50,367 bases of DNA from Methylocystaceae bacterium (GTDB lineage: Bacteria; Pseudomonadota; Alphaproteobacteria; Rhizobiales; Beijerinckiaceae): NCBI GenBank assembly GCA_003134075.1, contig PLAI01000193.1, forward strand, positions 1 through 50,367. The letters are read 5' to 3'. The translations under genes and the position numbers were made by a program. The notes below the pieces were generated by a model. The model did no database searches, was not told the origin of the DNA, and saw nothing but the letters and a program-made list of their open reading frames with translations. How positions within the stretch are numbered: position 1 is the first letter of the stretch; each line of letters starts with the position of its first letter. Below, in pieces: positions 1 through 8,448 of this stretch.

Positions 1-292
<292 letters not shown>

Positions 293-304
293 CTAGCGGT
301 TGGC

Positions 305-3295
305 TTAATGCGCCTCGTCCCAGTTTTTCGCGGCGCGCGCGTCGACCTGTAGAGGCACGGACAGCGCGACCGCTGGCAGCGGCGCCTCCGACATCACGCG
401 CTTCGCCAGATCTATCGTCGCCTCCGCTTGATCCGCCGGCGCTTCGAACACCAGTTCGTCGTGCACCTGCAACAGCATTTGCGCGTCGAGACCCGCCCTG
501 GCGAGCGCCGCGTCCATGCGCGTCATCGCGCGGCGGATGATGTCGGCGGCGGCGCCCTGAATCGGCGCGTTGATCGCCGCGCGTTCGAAAAAGGCGCGCT
601 CCGAGGCGTTGGACGAGGCAATCTTCGGGAAGTGGCATTTGCGCCCGAAAATCGTCGTCACCACGCCATGTTCGCGAACGGTCGCGCGCGTCTTGTCCAT
701 GTAGTCGCGAATGCCGGGAAAGCGCTCGAAATAGCGCTTGATGTAGGCGCCCGCCTCCTCTCGCGAAATGCCGAGCTGGTTGGCGAGGCCGAAGGCCGAG
801 ATGCCGTAGATGATGCCGAAATTAATCGCCTTGGCGCGGCGCCGCACCTCGGAAGGCATGCCCTCCACGGGAACGCCGAACATTTCGCTGGCGGTCATCG
901 CGTGAATGTCGAGCCCCGAGGCGAAGGCCTTTTTGAGCTGCGGAATATCCGCGACATGCGCGAGCAGCCGCAGCTCGATCTGCGAATAATCCGCCGAGAT
1001 CAACACGCGTCCGGCTTCCGCGACGAAGGCCGCGCGGATCTTGCGCCCCATTTCGTTGCGCACCGGAATATTTTGCAAATTCGGCTCCGAGGAGGAGAGC
1101 CGTCCGGTCGTCGTCGCGGCCAGCGCATAGCATGTGTGGACGCGGTGCGTTCGCGGATTGACGAAGCCGGGCAGGGCGTCGCTGTAGGTCGATTTCAGCT
1201 TGGAGAGCTGACGCCATTCGAGAATGAGCGCCGCGAAAGCGTTGCCGCCTTCGGCCAGTTCGTCGAGCACGCTGGCCGAGGTCGACCAAGCTCCGGTCGC
1301 GGTTTTCTTGGCGCCGGGAAGTCCCATCTTGCCGAACAGAATATCGCCGAGCTGCTTGGGCGATCCCAGATTGAAGCGCTCGCCCGCGGCCGCGTGAATC
1401 TCCCCCTCCAGTCGCGCCATCGCCTGCGCGAATTCCCCGGAGAGACGCGAGAGAATCGTCCGATCGATGGCGACGCCGCGCCGCTCCATAGCGGCGAGCG
1501 TCGCGACCATGGGACGCTCCAGCGTCTCGTAAACATTCGTCATGCGCTCGGCGACGAGGCGCGGCTTCAATACGCGCCACAGCCGTAAACAAACGTCCGC
1601 GTCCTCGGCGGCGTATTCGGTCGCCTTGTCCAGCGCGACGCGCGCGAAACCGATGAAATTGCGCCCCATGCCGGCGACCTCGCCAAAGGTGATGTTCTTG
1701 TGCCCGAGATGTTTTAACGCGAGCTCGTCGAGGCCGTGATTGTTGCGGCCAGTGTCGAGCGCGTAAGAGATCAGCATCGTGTCTTCGAGCGGCGCGACAT
1801 TGACGCCATGACGCGACAGCACTTGAAGATCGTATTTCATATTATGCGCGATCTTCAGCGTCGCCGCGTCTTCGAGCAGCGGCTTTAGACGTTCGACCGC
1901 CGCCGCCAGCGGAATTTGGCCCGGCGCGAGACCGGTGCCGCCAAAGAGATCTTGCGCGCCCGGCGCCAGATGGCCGAGCGGAATATAGCAGGCGCGATCC
2001 GGCCCCAGCGCCAGCGACACGCCGACGAGGTCGCAGCTCATCGCGTCGAGTGAGGTCGTTTCGGTGTCCAGCGCCACGACGCCGGCCGCGAAGGCGTCGG
2101 CGATCCACTGGTCGAGCCGCTCGAGCGACTGGATCGTCTCATATTTGCTTCGGTCGATGGGCGTCGCGAGCGCTTGCTTCGCCCGCGCCTCGACGAGCAT
2201 CGCAGGCGTTTGCGCCGTCTCGTTTTGAGTCTGGGGCGAGGAGGGGGAGGGCGCTTCGGCGGCGCGTTCGGTCGTTTCGCCGTTACGCCCGCGCCATCCG
2301 CCTGGCCCGACAAATTCGGGGTCGGCCTGGATTTGGCCGAGGTCGACATCGTAAAGCTCCGCGACCCGCCTTGTGATGGTCGTGAACTCCATCGCCTGCA
2401 AAAAAGCGACCAGCTTCCTGGCGTCGGGCTCATGCAGCGCAAGATCTTCAAGCGGCGTCTCAACGGCTACGTCGCGCACCAGTTCGACCAGCTTTTTCGA
2501 GATGAGAATCAATTCGACGCTTTGCGGATCCGTCAGCGCCTCGCGGCGTTTCGGCTGCTTGATCTCTCCGGCTCGCACCAGCAGCGTGTCGAGATCGCCG
2601 TATTCGTTGATGAGTTGGGCGGCGGTCTTGACGCCGACGCCCTTGGCGCCCGGCACATTGTCCGTGCTGTCGCCGGCGAGCGCCTGAACATCGACGACTT
2701 TCGACGGCGGCACGCCGAAATAGTCGACGACCTCTTTCTCGCCGATAAACCTCTCGGCGCGGGCGCCGAATTTGCCCTGCTCGCCCGAGGCGGGGTCGTA
2801 CATCGCGACGCCTTCGCCGATCAGCTGCATCAAATCCTTGTCGGCGGAGATGATCAGCACGTCGGCGCCCTTTTCCCGCGCCTGCCGGGCGTAGGTGGCG
2901 ATCAGATCGTCGGCTTCATAGCGGTCCTGCTCGATCGGCGTCAGGCCAAAGGCGCGCACGGCCGCGCGCATCAGCGGAAATTGCGGGACGAGGTCCTCCG
3001 GCGGGTCGGGGCGGTGCGCCTTGTAGTCGGGGTAAAGCTCCTTGCGGAAAGAGTTTTCCGACTTGTCGAAAATGATGGCGAGATGCGTCGGCGTCATGCC
3101 GCCGGCGCCTTCCCGCACGAATTGCAGGAGCTTGGCGCAAAACAGCCGCACCGCCCCGGTGGGGAGCCGGTCGGAGCGGTAATTATATTTTGCGTCCTGC
3201 CTAATCGATTGAAAATAGGCGCGAAACACGAAGGACGAGCCATCGACGAGAAAAACATGGCTTCCGGGGCCAAGTGTGTTTTGGGCAGAGGTCAT
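305..3295 (-). CDS. polA: DNA polymerase I with proofreading domain
   Basis: This 996-residue protein fills Okazaki gaps and acts in repair. The 5'-nuclease domain covers about residues 10-300 (VDGSSFVFRAYF, FRKELYPDYKAHR). A 3'-5' exonuclease domain lies near 395-590 with Exo I DTET (about 407), Exo II HNMKYDLQVL and Exo III YAAEDAD, so proofreading looks intact, unlike in Taq-type enzymes. The polymerase domain has motif A DYSQIELRLLAH (about 765), motif B RRRAKAINFGIIYG and motif C QVHDELVFE (about 941). The open frame extends 41 codons further upstream, but the family begins near MTSAQNTLGPGSHVFLVDG. An AAAGG element precedes the ATG at 3295, so I chose that start. A low-complexity Pro/Ser/Thr-rich linker near 370-390 joins the nuclease parts. 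Confidence 0.97.
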   Translation of the reverse strand: MTSAQNTLGPGSHVFLVDGSSFVFRAYFQSIRQDAKYNYRSDRLPTGAVRLFCAKLLQFVREGAGGMTPTHLAIIFDKSENSFRKELYPDYKAHRPDPPEDLVPQFPLMRAAVRAFGLTPIEQDRYEADDLIATYARQAREKGADVLIISADKDLMQLIGEGVAMYDPASGEQGKFGARAERFIGEKEVVDYFGVPPSKVVDVQALAGDSTDNVPGAKGVGVKTAAQLINEYGDLDTLLVRAGEIKQPKRREALTDPQSVELILISKKLVELVRDVAVETPLEDLALHEPDARKLVAFLQAMEFTTITRRVAELYDVDLGQIQADPEFVGPGGWRGRNGETTERAAEAPSPSSPQTQNETAQTPAMLVEARAKQALATPIDRSKYETIQSLERLDQWIADAFAAGVVALDTETTSLDAMSCDLVGVSLALGPDRACYIPLGHLAPGAQDLFGGTGLAPGQIPLAAAVERLKPLLEDAATLKIAHNMKYDLQVLSRHGVNVAPLEDTMLISYALDTGRNNHGLDELALKHLGHKNITFGEVAGMGRNFIGFARVALDKATEYAAEDADVCLRLWRVLKPRLVAERMTNVYETLERPMVATLAAMERRGVAIDRTILSRLSGEFAQAMARLEGEIHAAAGERFNLGSPKQLGDILFGKMGLPGAKKTATGAWSTSASVLDELAEGGNAFAALILEWRQLSKLKSTYSDALPGFVNPRTHRVHTCYALAATTTGRLSSSEPNLQNIPVRNEMGRKIRAAFVAEAGRVLISADYSQIELRLLAHVADIPQLKKAFASGLDIHAMTASEMFGVPVEGMPSEVRRRAKAINFGIIYGISAFGLANQLGISREEAGAYIKRYFERFPGIRDYMDKTRATVREHGVVTTIFGRKCHFPKIASSNASERAFFERAAINAPIQGAAADIIRRAMTRMDAALARAGLDAQMLLQVHDELVFEAPADQAEATIDLAKRVMSEAPLPAVALSVPLQVDARAAKNWDEAH

Positions 3296-3633
3296 GCTTT
3301 GCCTTTTAGCAGGAAGGCGTCGGTTCCGCGAACGGCGCGGGCGGGGCCATTCGAAACTTCGGGACGCGGCTCGCGATTTTGAGACAAACGAGAATCGGGT
3401 GCGAGCCGAACACGTCAAAGCGTCATGATAAAATGATACCGAAATTGCGCGCGCATGTCCCCGGCAGCGCGAGCGCCACGCAGCAAGTCATTGAAAACGA
3501 ATGGTCTATTTTTGAATTTCGCATAATTTTAAAATGCGCTATTCGCCGCATTGCCAACGATTTCAAATCGCGTTACCCTGACGGCGATGCGGCAAGCATT
3601 TTGGTGCAGAAAACAACAACAGGGGGAAATAAC
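3296..3633. other. Intergenic region between polA and the 63-residue peptide gene
   Basis: These 338 bases hold the 5' flank of polA (leftward) and the control region of the rightward small gene. An A+T-rich stretch lies around 3490-3535. Apart from the promoter-like element listed at 3551-3579 I see no gene or RNA here. Confidence 0.6.
3551..3579 (+). promoter_or_regulatory. Candidate promoter with an operator-like palindrome
   Basis: TTGCCA at 3551-3556 and TACCCT at 3574-3579 are separated by 17 bases and sit 55 bases before the ATG at 3634. The spacer contains an odd palindrome, CGATTT-C-AAATCG (3558-3570), placed where a repressor would block RNA polymerase. The -10 match is poor (three of six), so this is a candidate only. 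Confidence 0.3.
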
Positions 3634-3825
3634 ATGGCTGCCAGCGTTCACAGCACTGCTGAAATTGGCCGGACTCTTCTTTGGATCGCCGGAATCGTCG
3701 CTTTCGTCGTCGTCGCCTTGACCTGGGTGCCGGACTGGATTTCGCCGGAAGGCACCAACGGCACGGGCAACCGTGGCGGCATCGAAGGCGCTGGGGTCGG
3801 CTCGACCGCCCGCATGATCAAGTAA
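3634..3825 (+). CDS. Small single-span membrane protein of unknown function
   Basis: A 63-residue protein starts at an ATG preceded by AGGGGGAAATAAC, a strong ribosome site. Residues about 12-32 (TLLWIAGIVAFVVVALTWV) form one clear membrane span. The tail is rich in Gly, Asn and Thr (NGTGNRGG, GAGVGST) and ends in Met-Ile-Lys. The longer in-frame extension upstream starts in A+T-rich non-coding-looking DNA and is not used here. I recognise no family. It stands alone between two leftward genes, is followed by a strong palindrome, and has an operator-like element upstream, so it is probably an independently regulated monocistronic unit. Confidence 0.75.
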   Translation: MAASVHSTAEIGRTLLWIAGIVAFVVVALTWVPDWISPEGTNGTGNRGGIEGAGVGSTARMIK

Positions 3826-3846
3826 GCTGATCAATTGAGTTCACGT

Positions 3847-3864
3847 CCGGGGCCGCGGCCCCGG
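3847..3864. terminator. Perfect 18-base G+C palindrome, possible terminator
   Basis: CCGGGGCCG followed directly by CGGCCCCGG is a perfect palindrome 22 bases after the stop of the small membrane protein gene. As RNA it would fold with a four-base loop. No T-run follows closely, so it may be a weak terminator or an RNA-stabilising 3' hairpin rather than a classic intrinsic terminator. Confidence 0.45.
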
Positions 3865-3998
3865 CGTGACATCTTTCGCGCATCAGCGTCTCATCAATGC
3901 GCTTTTCCAGTCGAAAACAAAAGTTTTAGCGCCTAACCCCAATTCGGCGCCGTTAGGGCTCCTCTAAGCTCCGGCGAAATTCTCCGCGGATTCAGCGT

Positions 3999-4847
3999 TT
4001 ATGGCGCGCCCCAGAACTCGGGCCAAGCCGGGGATAGCCTTCCGCCCAGTCGCACGGGCGCGATTTTTGTCGCCAGACCGTCCGCGCCGATCTCGACCGC
4101 GACCCCGCACAGCGTCGCCTCGCCTTGCGCCGGCTCGAACCGGGCGCCGGGCGTCTTGCGGGTGAAGCGGCGCAGAGGCTCCTCCTTGTCCATGCCGATG
4201 ACCGAATCATAATCGCCGGTCATTCCCGCGTCCGAAATATAGCCCGTGCCATGCGTCAGGATTTGACTGTCGGCGGTCGGCACATGCGTATGCGTGCCGA
4301 CGACGAGCGAGGCGCGGCCGTCGACAAAGTGCGCCATGGCCATTTTTTCGCTGGTGGTCTCGGCGTGCATGTCGATCATGGTCGCGTCGCTGGCGACACC
4401 GAGAGGACAGGCGCCAAGCTCCCGTTCGATCGCCGCGAAGGGGTCGTCGAGCGCGTCCATGAACACGCGGCCCTGCACATTGACCACGAGAATCTGTTGG
4501 CCTCGCGCCGCCGTGTAAATATTCGCTCCGCGTCCCGGCGCGCCCGGCGGGTAGTTCACGGGCCGCAGCAGACGGGGTTGCCGCTCGATGAAAACCAGCG
4601 CCTCGCGCTGGTCGAAGGCGTGATTGCCGAGCGTCACGCAATCCGCGCCGGCCTGCAGAAATTCGTCGCAGATGGTCTCGGTGATGCCAAAGCCGCCGGC
4701 GGCGTTCTCGCCATTGACGACGACGAAATCCAGCTTCCAGAGCTGGCGCAGCCGCGGCAGCCGCGCCAGCAGGGCGGCACGGCCGGCGCGGCCGATCACA
4801 TCGCCGATGAACAGCAGACGGAGCGGGGCGGGTGTCGAATCGTTCAT
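3999..4847 (-). CDS. YmdB-family metallophosphoesterase
   Basis: This 282-residue protein matches the TIGR00282/YmdB family of calcineurin-like phosphoesterases, whose members act as phosphodiesterases on small phosphorylated substrates such as cyclic nucleotides. Metal-binding motifs appear in family order: FIGDVIG (about 13-19), VNGENAAGGFG, TLGNHAFDQRE, MIDMHAETTSEK and VGTHTHVPTAD, then ISDAGMTG. All expected Asp, Asn and His ligands are present. It is cytosolic, with no signal peptide. In other alphaproteobacteria it often lies beside 5-formyltetrahydrofolate cyclo-ligase. Here the divergent neighbour is the folate gene pabB, a loose echo of that link. The physiological substrate cannot be read from sequence. 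Confidence 0.9.
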   Translation of the reverse strand: MNDSTPAPLRLLFIGDVIGRAGRAALLARLPRLRQLWKLDFVVVNGENAAGGFGITETICDEFLQAGADCVTLGNHAFDQREALVFIERQPRLLRPVNYPPGAPGRGANIYTAARGQQILVVNVQGRVFMDALDDPFAAIERELGACPLGVASDATMIDMHAETTSEKMAMAHFVDGRASLVVGTHTHVPTADSQILTHGTGYISDAGMTGDYDSVIGMDKEEPLRRFTRKTPGARFEPAQGEATLCGVAVEIGADGLATKIAPVRLGGRLSPAWPEFWGAP

Positions 4848-5016
4848 GGGATCTTTCGTGGCGGAGGTCGCCCAATGCCCTTAACGCGCCGCGGACGCGC
4901 GAGCAATTCGCAAGGCCGGTCAGAATTGGCGCTCTCAAGGGGATTGCTCAACCTATCGGCATTCCTTAGGGGATACGGATGCTATAGTGGTAGGTCCAAT
5001 GTGAGCGCCTCCTTAG
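4848..5016. promoter_or_regulatory. Divergent promoter region of the ymdB-like gene and pabB
   Basis: These 169 bases separate two divergent genes and must carry both promoters. A TATAGT box at 4983-4988 would place a pabB transcript start about 20 bases before its ATG, but no good -35 box lies 16-18 bases upstream. I also considered a 6S-type RNA here, since that gene can sit near this locus in the group, but saw no convincing fold. Confidence 0.35.
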
Positions 5017-6198
5017 ATGCCTAACACCGCCGATCTATCCGGACCCGCCGTTCGCCAATCGCGCACCGAGACGATTGGCCGCCCGTATGTGCTGTTCGAG
5101 GACGGTCGCGACCATGGCCGCGCGCTGCTGTTCGACGCGCCCAAGGAGATCATCGTCGCCCGCGACGCCAGCGAGGTCGCGCGGGCCTTCGCCCGCATGG
5201 AGGCGGCGTCGCGCGCCGGACTGCATCTCGCGGGCTATGCGAGCTACGAACTGGGCTACGCGCTCGAACCAAAATTAGCCGCGCGCCCGTCGCCCGAGTC
5301 GCGCACCCCGCTGTTGTTGTTCGGCGCCTTCGCCGCGCCCCGCGCCGTCAACCAGGACTTTGGCGCGGATCTCCCGGACTCGCGGATTTCGCTTCAGCCC
5401 GCCTGGACCTCCGAGGAATATGCCCAGCGATTCCAAAAGTGCCGCGACTATATTTTCGCCGGCGACGTGTATCAGATCAACCTGACCTTTCCTCTTTACG
5501 GGCGCTTCGAGGGGGAGCCTCTCGCGCTTTATCGCGCCCTGCGCAAGCGCCAGCCGGTCGCCTATGGCGGGGTCGTGGCCTTGGGCGGCGAGACGATCGT
5601 GTCGCTGTCGCCGGAAGTGTTTTTCGACGCGCGCGACGGGCAAATTCGCGCCCGCCCGATGAAGGGCACCGCGCGACGCGGCTTCATGCCGCCCGAGGAC
5701 ATGGCGCGGGCGCAATATCTGGTCGAGGACGAAAAGTCCCGCGCCGAGAATCTGATGATCGTCGATCTCCTGCGCAACGATCTGTCGCGGCTGGCCGAGG
5801 TCGGCTCGGTCAAGGTCACCGATCTCTTCACCGTGCAGACCTATCCGACGCTGCACCAGATGACTTCGGGGATAGAGGCGAAGCTGCGCGAAAACGTGAC
5901 GCTCGCCGAACTGTTTTCGGGGCTGTTCCCTTGCGGCTCCGTGACCGGCGCGCCGAAAATCCGCGCGATGGAGATTATCCGCGATCTCGAATGCGCGGCG
6001 CGCGGCGTCTATTGCGGGTCGCTCGGGGTGATTTCGCCGGACGGAGACATGCGTTTCAACGTCGCGATCCGCACGCTGACGATCTTCCCCGATCATGAGC
6101 TGGTCTGCAACGTCGGCTCCGCCATCGTCGCGGATTCGACGGCGCGCGAAGAGTATGAGGAATGTCTGATCAAGGCGCGATTCCTGACCGGCGCGTGA
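5017..6198 (+). CDS. pabB: Aminodeoxychorismate synthase component I
   Basis: This 393-residue chorismate-binding enzyme makes 4-amino-4-deoxychorismate, the precursor of p-aminobenzoate for folate. The chorismate-binding domain runs from about 130 to the end: GDVYQINLTFPL, SLSPEVFF, PMKGTARR (Lys216, the PabB-type lysine that distinguishes it from TrpE and isochorismate synthases), ENLMIVDLLRNDLSR, QMTSGIEA, GSVTGAPKIRAMEII and GSAIVADS. The N-terminal 120 residues are a short divergent version of the usual region. The ammonia-supplying PabA/TrpG subunit is not in the window. No clear ribosome site precedes the ATG, so the exact start is less sure than the gene. Its last bases overlap pabC. 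Confidence 0.95.
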   Translation: MPNTADLSGPAVRQSRTETIGRPYVLFEDGRDHGRALLFDAPKEIIVARDASEVARAFARMEAASRAGLHLAGYASYELGYALEPKLAARPSPESRTPLLLFGAFAAPRAVNQDFGADLPDSRISLQPAWTSEEYAQRFQKCRDYIFAGDVYQINLTFPLYGRFEGEPLALYRALRKRQPVAYGGVVALGGETIVSLSPEVFFDARDGQIRARPMKGTARRGFMPPEDMARAQYLVEDEKSRAENLMIVDLLRNDLSRLAEVGSVKVTDLFTVQTYPTLHQMTSGIEAKLRENVTLAELFSGLFPCGSVTGAPKIRAMEIIRDLECAARGVYCGSLGVISPDGDMRFNVAIRTLTIFPDHELVCNVGSAIVADSTAREEYEECLIKARFLTGA

Positions 6199-6833
6199 GC
6201 GATTTCGGACTGATCGAAACACTGCTCTGGACGAGGGACGAGGGGTTTTTCCTTCTCGCTGAACATTTGGAGCGCTTGCGCCGTTCGTCGGCGCGACTGG
6301 GCTTTCGCTGCGACGAATCGCGCGTCGTCGAAGCGCTTACGGGAGCGGCGGAAAGTTTTCCGGGCGCCGCGGCCGCGCGTTTGCGCGTGAGAATCGTCTT
6401 GAGCGCGGACGGCGCGATCGAATCGAGCGCCGCCCAGATCGAGCCCGTCGCCGCGAACGCGGTCTGGACGGTCGCGATCGCCGAGCGGCGCTTTGACTCG
6501 GGCGACCCTCTGCTGCGGCATAAGACCACGCGCCGCGAACTCTACGAGACCGAACTCGCGCGCGCGAACGCCGACGAAGTCCTCTTCCTCAACGAACGCG
6601 ATGAGGTCTGCGAAGGCGCGCGCGCGAATGTGTTTCTGGCGCGGGAAGGGGTCTTGTTGACGCCGCCGCTGTCCAGCGGCCTGCTGCCGGGAACCCTGCG
6701 CGCGCATCTATTGCGCGAGGGGCGAGCGCGGGAGGCGGTGCTGCGGCTCGCCGATTTCGAAGGCGCGGAATTTTACATGGGCAATTCGGTGCGCGGGCTG
6801 GTGCGGGGGGCGTTGCGCGGGCGATCATTTTAG
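6195..6833 (+). CDS. pabC: Aminodeoxychorismate lyase (class IV aminotransferase fold)
   Basis: This protein of about 212 residues has the fold-type IV PLP-enzyme layout: SDFGLIETLLW at the start, RLRVRIVLS in the middle, HKTTRRELYE (the Lys expected to bind PLP), then NERDEVCEGARANVFL and LSSGLLPGTLR. It would convert aminodeoxychorismate to p-aminobenzoate and pyruvate. I chose the GTG at 6195 because it overlaps the pabB stop as GTGA, a common coupling junction, and starts right at the conserved SDFG. An ATG at 6162 is also in frame and would add 11 residues. Many relatives have a fused PabB-PabC; here the two are split but coupled. Confidence 0.88.
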   Translation: MSDFGLIETLLWTRDEGFFLLAEHLERLRRSSARLGFRCDESRVVEALTGAAESFPGAAAARLRVRIVLSADGAIESSAAQIEPVAANAVWTVAIAERRFDSGDPLLRHKTTRRELYETELARANADEVLFLNERDEVCEGARANVFLAREGVLLTPPLSSGLLPGTLRAHLLREGRAREAVLRLADFEGAEFYMGNSVRGLVRGALRGRSF

Positions 6834-6870
6834 CGCCGAACCGCGTGACGCGGCGCGATGGACGCTTGCT

Positions 6871-7098
6871 TTATTTTTGCGAAGTTAAGCGTTCCAGTCT
6901 TTTCTCGTCGGCTTTCTGTAAGTTTGCGAGCCCATCGCATTCTTTTGGATCGCCGTTGTTTTCCTTGAGGCAAATCTGGTAGGCGCTGACGGATTGAAGC
7001 AGCGCTTCGCGCGCATAGTCCACGTCTTCCGGCCGACCGCCGCTTGAAGCGCAGCCAGCCAAAAGAGCCAGCGCTATGAATAGCGAGAGGTGACGCAT
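6871..7098 (-). CDS. Small lipoprotein of unknown function
   Basis: A 75-residue precursor has a short signal peptide ending in the lipobox LLAGC, with Cys16 as the lipidation site and Ala-Ser-Ser-Gly after it. The absence of Asp at +2 favours outer-membrane sorting. The mature part is mostly helical and charged, with two cysteines (QICLKENNGD and PKECDGL) that could form a disulfide. I do not recognise the family. It converges on pabC with only 37 bases between the stops and appears to be transcribed alone from the A+T-rich region at 7099-7160. Confidence 0.8.
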   Translation of the reverse strand: MRHLSLFIALALLAGCASSGGRPEDVDYAREALLQSVSAYQICLKENNGDPKECDGLANLQKADEKRLERLTSQK

Positions 7099-7233
7099 GA
7101 GAGACTCACCGGGCGAGACGAGCCGAATTAACGAATATAAGAGAATAGTTTGAAGAAATAATTACTAACCGGCGCATGGATTAGGGCGAACCTGTGCTGA
7201 GAAGCACGATGAACACACGCCTGACGCCCGCCC

Positions 7234-8205
7234 TCACTCGGCGGCGCGAAAAACGCCCGTTTTCTCGGCGCTTCCCGGAATAAACGCTTCGAACGCCGCG
7301 AAGAACAGCTCCCGCAACTCGTCGCGCTCCATCATGATTTCGTGGCGCGCGCCGGGGATCGTCACGAGCGTGGCTATATCGAGCCTTTGCGCGAAACGCT
7401 CGACCGCCGCCGTCGACACGAGCGTGTCGCGGCCCGAGGCGATCAGCAGCGTCGGCACGGTCCAGTGGCGCGCGTAGTCGCTCTCCGCGAAGCGGCGCAT
7501 CTGGCGGAAGGCGGCGTTCGTCCAGCCGATGGTGGGGTCGCCGATTCCCAGCCGCGGCGCATTGGCCAGCACCGCCGCGTTGCGGGCGAGCCGCGCCGGG
7601 TCCGAGGTGAGTATGTTGCCGTCGAATTTCAGCTCGACCAGCGAGGCCTCGCGGCCGCCGGGAATGAACATCGCGCCGAGCCCCAGCATGTCCAATGTAT
7701 TGGCGAGAAGCCTGGCGCCGCGCGGAAAACGCAAACCGTGAATGTCGATCATCGGCGCGGTGACGACCAGCCGCGCGAAATGGCCGTCGCCGCTATGGGC
7801 GTGTTCGAGCAAAATCGCGCCGCCCATTGAGTGGGCCAGCGCGAACCAGGGCTTCGGGCAGGCGAACAGCGTCATCTGCGCCAGAAAGACGGAGAGATCG
7901 CGTTGATATTGCGCGAAGTCGTCGACATGGCCCTTGCGCGGATTGGCGAGTTCGCGCTCCGAACCGCCCTGGCCGCGCCAGTCCAGCGTGACGTCGTCGA
8001 ATCCGCGCGCCAGCAAGTCGTCGATGGTCTCGAAATATTTTTCGATGAATTCGGCGCGTCCCTGAAACAGCGCGACCGTCGCGCGCGGCGCGCCGGGCGG
8101 CGAAAAGCGCGCCATGCGCAACGATACATTGTCCGCGGCGTTGAGCGCGTAAACACGCGCGCCGGGCGGAATGGGATTTCGCGGCGTGGCTACGAGGTCG
8201 AGCAT
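7234..8205 (-). CDS. Alpha/beta hydrolase, lysophospholipase/monoglyceride lipase type
   Basis: This 323-residue serine hydrolase shows a strand with DVTLDWRGQGGSER, the nucleophile elbow ALAHSMGGA (GxSxG-like, HSMGG), an acidic residue in LLIASGRDTLV and a terminal histidine in IPGARHEIMME, giving a complete Ser-Asp-His triad. The pattern is that of the PldB/monoacylglycerol lipase family, which frees fatty acids from lysophospholipids or monoglycerides. The frame is open 33 codons upstream, but the family begins near MLDLVATPRNPIPPG, so the ATG at 8205 is preferred. No signal peptide is seen. The heat-shock control region starts about 100 bases upstream on the other strand. Confidence 0.9.
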   Translation of the reverse strand: MLDLVATPRNPIPPGARVYALNAADNVSLRMARFSPPGAPRATVALFQGRAEFIEKYFETIDDLLARGFDDVTLDWRGQGGSERELANPRKGHVDDFAQYQRDLSVFLAQMTLFACPKPWFALAHSMGGAILLEHAHSGDGHFARLVVTAPMIDIHGLRFPRGARLLANTLDMLGLGAMFIPGGREASLVELKFDGNILTSDPARLARNAAVLANAPRLGIGDPTIGWTNAAFRQMRRFAESDYARHWTVPTLLIASGRDTLVSTAAVERFAQRLDIATLVTIPGARHEIMMERDELRELFFAAFEAFIPGSAEKTGVFRAAE

Positions 8206-8311
8206 CGAGCGTTTCTTCGCTTGCGGAAGGCGAGCGGCGCGGGTTCGGCCGCCGCCCGTTCGATTTTTACCATAGTCCAACCCAACGGGCGGTAAAGACG
8301 CCAAATCGCCT

Positions 8312-8340
8312 CTTGAAGTTCAAAATGGCGTTTCCCACAT
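8312..8340 (+). promoter_or_regulatory. RpoH (sigma-32) type heat-shock promoter
   Basis: CTTGAAG at 8312-8318 and CCCACAT at 8334-8340 closely match the heat-shock sigma consensus (CTTGAA and CCCCAT), with 16 bases between TTGAA and CCC. The predicted start near 8347 gives an untranslated leader of about 100 bases before hsp20, enough to hold the hairpins of a ROSE-type thermometer. Confidence 0.75.
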
Positions 8341-8346
8341 GCGTTT

Positions 8347-8448
8347 CAGCGCGGGCCATAACGGACGCGCTTAGAGCCGGCTCCGCCAACGAAAAAGCGA
8401 AGTTCGGAAATCTGTCTAACTTCATGTCGCTCAAATGGAGGATGTGCA
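8347..8448 (+). promoter_or_regulatory. ROSE-type RNA thermometer in the hsp20 leader
   Basis: Just before hsp20, TCGCT (8427-8431) can pair with the ribosome site AGGA (8439-8442) with one bulged G, the hallmark of ROSE elements that repress small heat-shock genes at normal temperature. Flanking CATG (8423-8426) and TGTG (8443-8446) extend the stem, with the loop CAAATGG between. Upstream, GAAGTT (8399-8404) pairs with AACTTC (8418-8423), and GAGCCGGCTC forms another hairpin. This fits the several-hairpin ROSE layout known from Bradyrhizobium. The leader boundary is inferred from the promoter. Confidence 0.75.

Noticed and set aside
4848-5016. 6S RNA gene in the ymdB-pabB gap
   Set aside because: The length would fit, but no long closing stem with a central bubble could be found by eye.
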